The notes beneath the pieces are model-generated. The model did no database searches, was not told the DNA's origin, and was given only the letters and a program-made list of their open reading frames with translations. Below, one piece after another: positions 34,471-34,981 of a stretch of DNA of 34,981 nt. Position 1 is the stretch's first letter, and each line of letters starts with the position of its first letter. The position numbers and the translations under genes were made by a program. This DNA comes from Flavobacteriales bacterium (GTDB lineage Bacteria; Bacteroidota; Bacteroidia; Flavobacteriales_E; Vicingaceae), in NCBI GenBank assembly GCA_018608405.1, contig JABAZP010000029.1:1-34981 (forward strand). The letters run 5' to 3'.

Positions 34471-34503
34471 GTAGATTAACCGTTTAATAAACGGTTAATC
34501 TAC
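34471..34503. promoter_or_regulatory. Perfect 33-bp palindrome between divergent integrase and zinc-ribbon genes
   Basis: Sixteen-base arms (GTAGATTAACCGTTTA at 34471-34486 and its exact complement at 34488-34503) around a single A. It lies 34 nt from the integrase start and 6 nt before the zinc-ribbon ATG, so it covers the leader of the latter. It could be an operator for both genes, a binding or recombination site for the integrase, or an RNA hairpin controlling translation of the zinc-ribbon gene. There is no T-run, so it is not a normal terminator. Confidence 0.7.
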
Positions 34504-34509
34504 ACACCT

Positions 34510-34887
34510 ATGAAAAAAAGAACTTGCCCCAATTGCAATGATCCGTTAAAAGGAAGACCAGATAAAAAGTATTGTAGCCCGGAATGCAGAGCAGCCGATC
34601 ATTACGAAAAGAGAAAACAAAATGAAAAACTCTTCTTTCAAGTTGATGCCAAACTCAAAACAAATCGTAGAGTGCTCAAAAAATACAATACTAACGGAAA
34701 AACCATTTTACGCCGAGAAGTATTGCACAAAGAAGGTTTTGATCCGAATTACTTCACACATTTCAGAAAAATAGTAACAGGTGATGTTTACTTCTACTGT
34801 TATGACTTTGGTTTTTTAAAAATGAAAGAAACAACACCTACAGAAATGAAGCAAAAATATTTGATCATAAATTGGAACGGAAAATAA
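34510..34887 (+). CDS. Zinc-ribbon protein divergent from the integrase
   Basis: A 125-residue protein beginning with a four-cysteine zinc ribbon, CPNC (residues 6-9) and CSPEC (22-26), followed by AADHYEKRK, a basic linker, and a C-terminal domain rich in aromatics (NYFTHFRKIV, DVYFYCYDFGFLKMKE). The treble-clef-type ribbon followed by a charged helix is typical of small DNA- or RNA-binding proteins. I have seen such proteins in Bacteroidota described only as hypothetical; no function can be named. It is divergent from the integrase across a perfect palindrome, so a regulator of, or accessory to, the recombinase is a reasonable inference. Its start is fixed by the palindrome ending 6 nt before the ATG. 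Confidence 0.75.
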   Translation: MKKRTCPNCNDPLKGRPDKKYCSPECRAADHYEKRKQNEKLFFQVDAKLKTNRRVLKKYNTNGKTILRREVLHKEGFDPNYFTHFRKIVTGDVYFYCYDFGFLKMKETTPTEMKQKYLIINWNGK

Positions 34888-34924
34888 CACGTGAAAATTT
34901 ACGATTATACAATAAGTACTCGGT

Positions 34925-34981
34925 TTATTCTCTTACCTTCTCTACTGCCTTCATGCCATCTATGGCAGCCGAAACAATTCC
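34925..34981 (-). CDS. C-terminal end of a gene entering from the right edge (partial)
   Basis: The final 57 nt read on the minus strand as the last 18 residues of a protein, GIVSAAIDGMKAVEKVRE, then TAA at 34925-34927. The frame is open to the window edge. The Gly/Ala-rich amphipathic end would fit the C-terminus of an FAD-dependent oxidoreductase, but 18 residues are too few to assign. It marks the probable right boundary of the accessory region. Confidence 0.4.
   Translation of the reverse strand, partial: GIVSAAIDGMKAVEKVRE

Noticed and set aside
30946-34503. CRISPR array or toxin-antitoxin system in the accessory region
   Set aside because: There are no short regular repeats with spacers, no cas-like proteins and no small gene pair with toxin or antitoxin features; the palindromes are long, few and flank single genes.

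Overview
The window looks like chromosome of a low-GC Bacteroidota, most likely a Flavobacteriales-type organism. This rests on a GldI-like FKBP lipoprotein, a type IX secretion (T9SS) C-terminal sorting domain, a PorP/SprF remnant next to a PKD-repeat protein, a short Bacteroidota-type primary sigma factor, many lipoproteins with an LxxC lipobox, TAnnTTTG promoter -7 elements and few clear Shine-Dalgarno sites. I cannot name a genus.

Layout. 1-6200: end of a small membrane ORF, a saccharopine-dehydrogenase-like enzyme, a perfect bidirectional terminator, a prolyl oligopeptidase lipoprotein overlapping a small lipoprotein, and a divergent DUF885 metallopeptidase lipoprotein. 6267-7482: a broken locus in which the start of a PKD-domain protein runs out of frame into the C-terminal two thirds of a PorP/SprF protein. 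7479-9531: a minus-strand operon of a YtxH-like protein (with a frameshift exactly at an A_AAA_AAC heptamer), a holin-superfamily membrane protein, an unknown protein and an AI-2E-family permease. 9676-12945: nrnA followed by three overlapping or abutting FKBP-type PPIase lipoproteins, closed by a strong terminator. 13133-16652: a flavoprotein disulfide reductase without its redox cysteines, then a convergent MauG/MbnH-like dihaem protein and MbnP-like lipoprotein pair. 16840-29858: mostly housekeeping genes: miaA, an AddA/RecB-like helicase-nuclease, rpe, the primary sigma factor, pnp, rpsO, accD, class I aldolase and TamL (Omp85 lipoprotein). A divergent SpoU/TrmH rRNA methyltransferase follows.

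30700-34900 is the accessory region and the most interesting part. Left to right it holds an IS1182-type transposase remnant and a 132-bp imperfect palindrome ending in GTTGGCA. Next come a small lipoprotein gene, a second 132-bp palindrome bounded by TGCCAAC and GTTGGCA, and a T9SS-exported protein gene. A shorter TGCCAAC-bounded hairpin touches the stop codon of a tyrosine recombinase, which carries an in-frame amber codon. A perfect 33-bp palindrome then separates the recombinase from a divergent zinc-ribbon protein. The palindromes have the architecture of integron attC sites, each lying 4-11 nt after the stop codon of a minus-strand gene. I read this as an integron-like cassette array with a decayed integrase at its head. 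Its recombinase lacks the IntI-specific insertion and carries an extra N-terminal domain, so it may not be a classical integron.

No tRNA, rRNA or CRISPR array was seen. All calls are from reading the sequence; no database search was run.
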